Origin: Brucella tritici
GTDB lineage: Bacteria; Pseudomonadota; Alphaproteobacteria; Rhizobiales; Rhizobiaceae
DNA: 64,000 nucleotides
Reading direction: 5' to 3'
Assembly (NCBI RefSeq): GCF_008932295.1
Contig: NZ_WBWA01000014.1
Location: 1-64,000, forward strand
The translations under genes were made by a program, and so were the position numbers. The notes under the pieces were generated by a model, which saw only the letters and a list, made by a program, of their open reading frames with translations, was not told the DNA's origin and made no database searches. Position 1 is the first letter of the stretch. Each line of letters begins with the position of its first letter. Shown here in pieces: positions 62,578 through 64,000 of this stretch.

Positions 62578-63284
62578 CAGAAAGTTTCCAGTTTGAGACC
62601 GACGCGGCTTGCTGCCTGCACAATGTGGTGGCGCATCACTTCACGCGCTCGCAAGGGGTCACGTGAATGGATAGCATCCCTGATTGCCGTGTGCTCATCG
62701 ATTGTGATTTCGACAATCTGTTCAAGCACCGCTCGTGCACGCGCCGCATTGATTGCCTGATTGATCCTCTCGGCAATGAAACCGAGGACCAATGGAAAAT
62801 ACTCATTATGTGTTGCGGAAGCGAGTGCGCGGTGAAATGCGAGATCAGCAGCTATACCTGTATCTGTCCATTTTTTCGAGCCGCTCATTTCCGCTAGTGC
62901 TTCATTAAGTTGCATCATTTCGTGTTCGTCATGATGCACTGCCGCGAGCCCGGCAGCTTCTATCTCCAGCGCCATTCGCAACTGGAACAGGCTGCGGAAA
63001 CTATCACGATTGGCGAGTGTTTCAGGCTCTATGCGAAGAGCATGCCGCCGGTCGGGTTCCGTTACGAAAGCACCTACACCCTGTCGAGTTTCAACTAGGC
63101 CTTCATTGCGCAGCTGGGCAATCGCTTCACGTACAACCGAGCGACTGACACCAAAGCTCTGTGCGAGATTATGTTCTGTCGGGAGCTTTTGTCCCGGCAG
63201 AAGGCTACCTTCACTGATCTGCCGCGTAATTTCGGAAGCGATGCGTCCGGGAAGCTGCTCATTGCGCCTGATTTCACCAAACAA
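62577..63284 (-). CDS. GntR-family (FadR/FCD) transcriptional regulator
   Basis: The 235-residue protein has a winged helix (LPTEHNLAQSFGVSRSVVREAIAQLRNEGLVETRQGVGAFVTEP) and an all-helical FCD ligand domain with FHRALASATHNEYF and the histidine-rich HxxI region near the end. It is translationally coupled to the SDR gene, so it probably controls the gluconate operon, with a sugar acid as effector. Confidence 0.9.
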   Translation of the reverse strand: MFGEIRRNEQLPGRIASEITRQISEGSLLPGQKLPTEHNLAQSFGVSRSVVREAIAQLRNEGLVETRQGVGAFVTEPDRRHALRIEPETLANRDSFRSLFQLRMALEIEAAGLAAVHHDEHEMMQLNEALAEMSGSKKWTDTGIAADLAFHRALASATHNEYFPLVLGFIAERINQAINAARARAVLEQIVEITIDEHTAIRDAIHSRDPLRAREVMRHHIVQAASRVGLKLETF

Positions 63285-63326
63285 AGTGATAAAGTCTCCC
63301 TGATTGCCCGTGCGATTGGTGTGTCG

Positions 63327-64000
63327 TCACCCTTTTGAAGAGTCAAGCAAAAGCTGGCAGCCCGGATTCATGATATTATCTGGATCAATGACTTGCTTGA
63401 GAGCTTCAAGCAGTTTTCGTCGTGCAGGATCAATGCGCTTCTCGAAATCGTCCCTTTTCAAGCGACCGATGCCGTGTTCGGCGCTAATGCTACCTGCATA
63501 GCGATCCAGGACAGCATTGATCGTTTCTTTCGCAAGCTTGATCTTCTTGTCTTTCGTTGCAACATCGAGATTGCTTTCCGGAATGACATTGAGATGCACA
63601 TTGCCATCGCCGACATGTCCGTAAGAAACGGCGAGACAATCTGGAAGAATCCTGGTCAGTTCCTGTTCAGCTTCGGCAACGAATGATGCCAGTTTTGAAA
63701 GCGGTACAGAAATATCAGTACGAAGGTGCTTACCGCGTAACGCCTGCCCCTCATTCATGGCCTCACGAAATGTCCAGAGATTTTGACCTTGTGCACGAGA
63801 GGACGCGATTGTTCCGTCAAGAACGAGGCCGTCTTCCATTGCGCCAGCGAGAAACTGTTCCATCAAGGATAGTATATCGACCAGCCCCGAACCTGAAATC
63901 TCCATCAAGACATAGGCGGGGTACTGTCCAAGTGGCATGGCAAGCTCTGGTATCGCCTCTTGCGCCAATGTAAAAGCAACCGGCGGCATGAATTCAAAAG
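63327..64000 (-). CDS. FAD-linked oxidase (D-2-hydroxyacid dehydrogenase type), C-terminal part
   Basis: The visible 223 or so residues are the C-terminal substrate-binding domain of a GlcD/D-lactate/D-2-hydroxyglutarate dehydrogenase-like flavoprotein. Motifs are SYGHVGDGNVHLNV (about residue 150 of the visible part), SISAEHGIGRLKRDDF and DPDNIMNPG at the end. The frame continues past 64000, so the N-terminal FAD-binding half is not seen. It lies 42 bases upstream of the FadR-type gene, same strand, and may be part of the same operon. Confidence 0.85.
   Translation of the reverse strand, partial: FEFMPPVAFTLAQEAIPELAMPLGQYPAYVLMEISGSGLVDILSLMEQFLAGAMEDGLVLDGTIASSRAQGQNLWTFREAMNEGQALRGKHLRTDISVPLSKLASFVAEAEQELTRILPDCLAVSYGHVGDGNVHLNVIPESNLDVATKDKKIKLAKETINAVLDRYAGSISAEHGIGRLKRDDFEKRIDPARRKLLEALKQVIDPDNIMNPGCQLLLDSSKG

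Overview
The window looks like a chromosomal segment (probably the second chromosome) of an alphaproteobacterium of the Brucella/Ochrobactrum group. This rests on gene content: rhizobial-type sit, pca and ugp loci, a PcaQ-type regulator beside pcaDCHGB, a D-aminopeptidase-like gene and very dense ABC uptake systems. No 16S gene or species marker is present, so the genus is an inference.

Positions 1-2246 look like the right end of an integrated element. It holds the tail of an IS5-type transposase, a decayed AlpA-like regulator, a small excision/integration-associated protein, a repressor-like XRE gene with a partner, and two tiny unknown genes. It abuts the 3' end of a tRNA-Asn gene (2250-2321), a common attachment site. 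From 2490 onward the sequence reads as ordinary chromosome devoted to nutrient uptake and catabolism.

Layout: 4021-7527 sitABCD manganese/iron uptake behind a Mur-like palindrome. 7817-13664 is an ABC importer with its own LacI-type regulator and a 2H phosphoesterase, with two copies of the same palindrome. 13712-19778 holds an aldo/keto reductase, a D-amino-acid-oxidase-like flavoprotein, two tandem paralogous amino-acid binding proteins, and a saccharopine-dehydrogenase-like enzyme divergent from an Lrp regulator. 19822-23972 is a polyamine-type ABC importer.

24147-39494 is the complete protocatechuate branch of the beta-ketoadipate pathway: pobA makes protocatechuate from 4-hydroxybenzoate, pcaHG opens the ring, pcaB, pcaC and pcaD convert the product to 3-oxoadipate, and pcaIJ and pcaF finish to succinyl-CoA and acetyl-CoA. 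Three regulators (pcaR, pobR, pcaQ) flank the genes they probably control, and a five-gene branched-chain-type ABC importer (pcaMNVWX-like) follows pcaB, with a PcaQ-like site lying over the pcaB stop codon.

39495-41186 is adenine deaminase. 41290-49240 is a peptide-use cluster (D-aminopeptidase-like S12 hydrolase, complete Dpp/Opp-type importer, divergent M19 dipeptidase) with two tandem palindromes in the divergent promoter. 49260-54829 is a polar-amino-acid-type importer with a 2-hydroxyacid dehydrogenase, preceded by a LacI regulator and a perfect 18-bp palindrome. 55233-59400 is ugpBAEC for glycerol-3-phosphate. 59521-64000 has an SLC13/RCK transporter, then gluconokinase, a gluconate-5-dehydrogenase-like SDR, a FadR-type regulator and the C-terminal part of an FAD-linked oxidase that runs off the window.

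The most interesting material is regulatory and contextual: matched palindromes that tie specific regulators to specific operons, and transport/enzyme pairings whose substrates are not obvious (the 2H phosphoesterase operon, the LacI-linked amino-acid-type importer, the D-peptide cluster). I found no CRISPR array, defence system or clearly novel machinery.
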